DNA from: Oegoconia quadripuncta | Taxonomy: Eukaryota > Arthropoda > Insecta > Lepidoptera > Autostichidae | Length of the DNA stretch: 64,000 nucleotides | Direction of reading: 5' to 3' | Assembly (NCBI GenBank): GCA_949316235.1 | Contig: OX438759.1 | Coordinates: 11,197,618 to 11,261,617, forward strand | Part shown: positions 63,924 to 64,000 of the stretch, in pieces | How positions within the stretch are numbered: the stretch's first letter is position 1 | Layout of the letters: every line of letters begins with the position of its first letter | Program-made: the position numbers and the translations under genes | The notes under the pieces: generated by a model | What the model was told of the DNA's origin: nothing | What the model saw: only the letters and a program-made list of their open reading frames with translations | Databases searched by the model: none

Positions 63924-64000
63924 AATTAGCTGTCTCTCATCTATTGAATTTATAGACAGCCAATCAACTACGAGAACTGAATAAAATTGTCGTTATAGAA

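Overview
The window looks like nuclear DNA from a moth or butterfly (Lepidoptera). The DNA is AT-rich and the genes are split by GT-AG introns. The introns and spacers are packed with short mobile elements of kinds common in lepidopteran genomes: tRNA-headed SINEs, degraded jockey/CR1/RTE-type LINE tails, and foldback elements with terminal inverted repeats (MITEs). No bacterial operons, CRISPR arrays or intact viruses were seen. All gene models below were built by joining exons by eye at splice consensus sites and checking that the reading phase closes.

Layout from left to right. (1) The 3' end of a HAD-family phosphatase resembling N-acylneuraminate-9-phosphatase (NANP), plus strand, to 1589. 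(2) A complete mitochondrial ribosomal protein L11 gene (mRpL11), minus strand, 7277 to 5704, four exons, 196 aa. (3) Head-to-head with it, a complete SCYL1 gene (Drosophila yata), plus strand, 8597 to 28221, 13 exons, 813 aa; its introns hold two 5'-truncated LINEs, a hAT-type element with a perfect target duplication, foldback elements and exon-derived repeats. (4) A gene-poor stretch to about 36.9 kb. (5) A complete glucosamine-6-phosphate N-acetyltransferase gene (GNPNAT1), minus strand, 44373 to 36886, six exons, 196 aa. (6) Divergent from it, the first two exons of the complex I assembly factor NDUFAF1 (CIA30), plus strand, at 47491-47785 and 61584-61801, continuing past the window edge. 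(7) Inside the 13.8-kb first intron of NDUFAF1, an intronless 510-aa TACC gene on the same strand (55533-57065).

The genes are unrelated housekeeping functions (sugar-phosphate metabolism, mitochondrial translation, COPI traffic, hexosamine and chitin precursor synthesis, complex I assembly, spindle and centrosome), so there is no pathway cluster. The most unusual points are: the nested intronless TACC gene; a tandem array in SCYL1 intron 12 made from pieces of exon 12; an in-frame second version of a SCYL1 exon 9 segment in intron 9; a retroposon family with a shared stem-loop 3' module and an open frame; paired perfect hairpins; and a 1.07-kb GC-rich block in NDUFAF1 intron 2.
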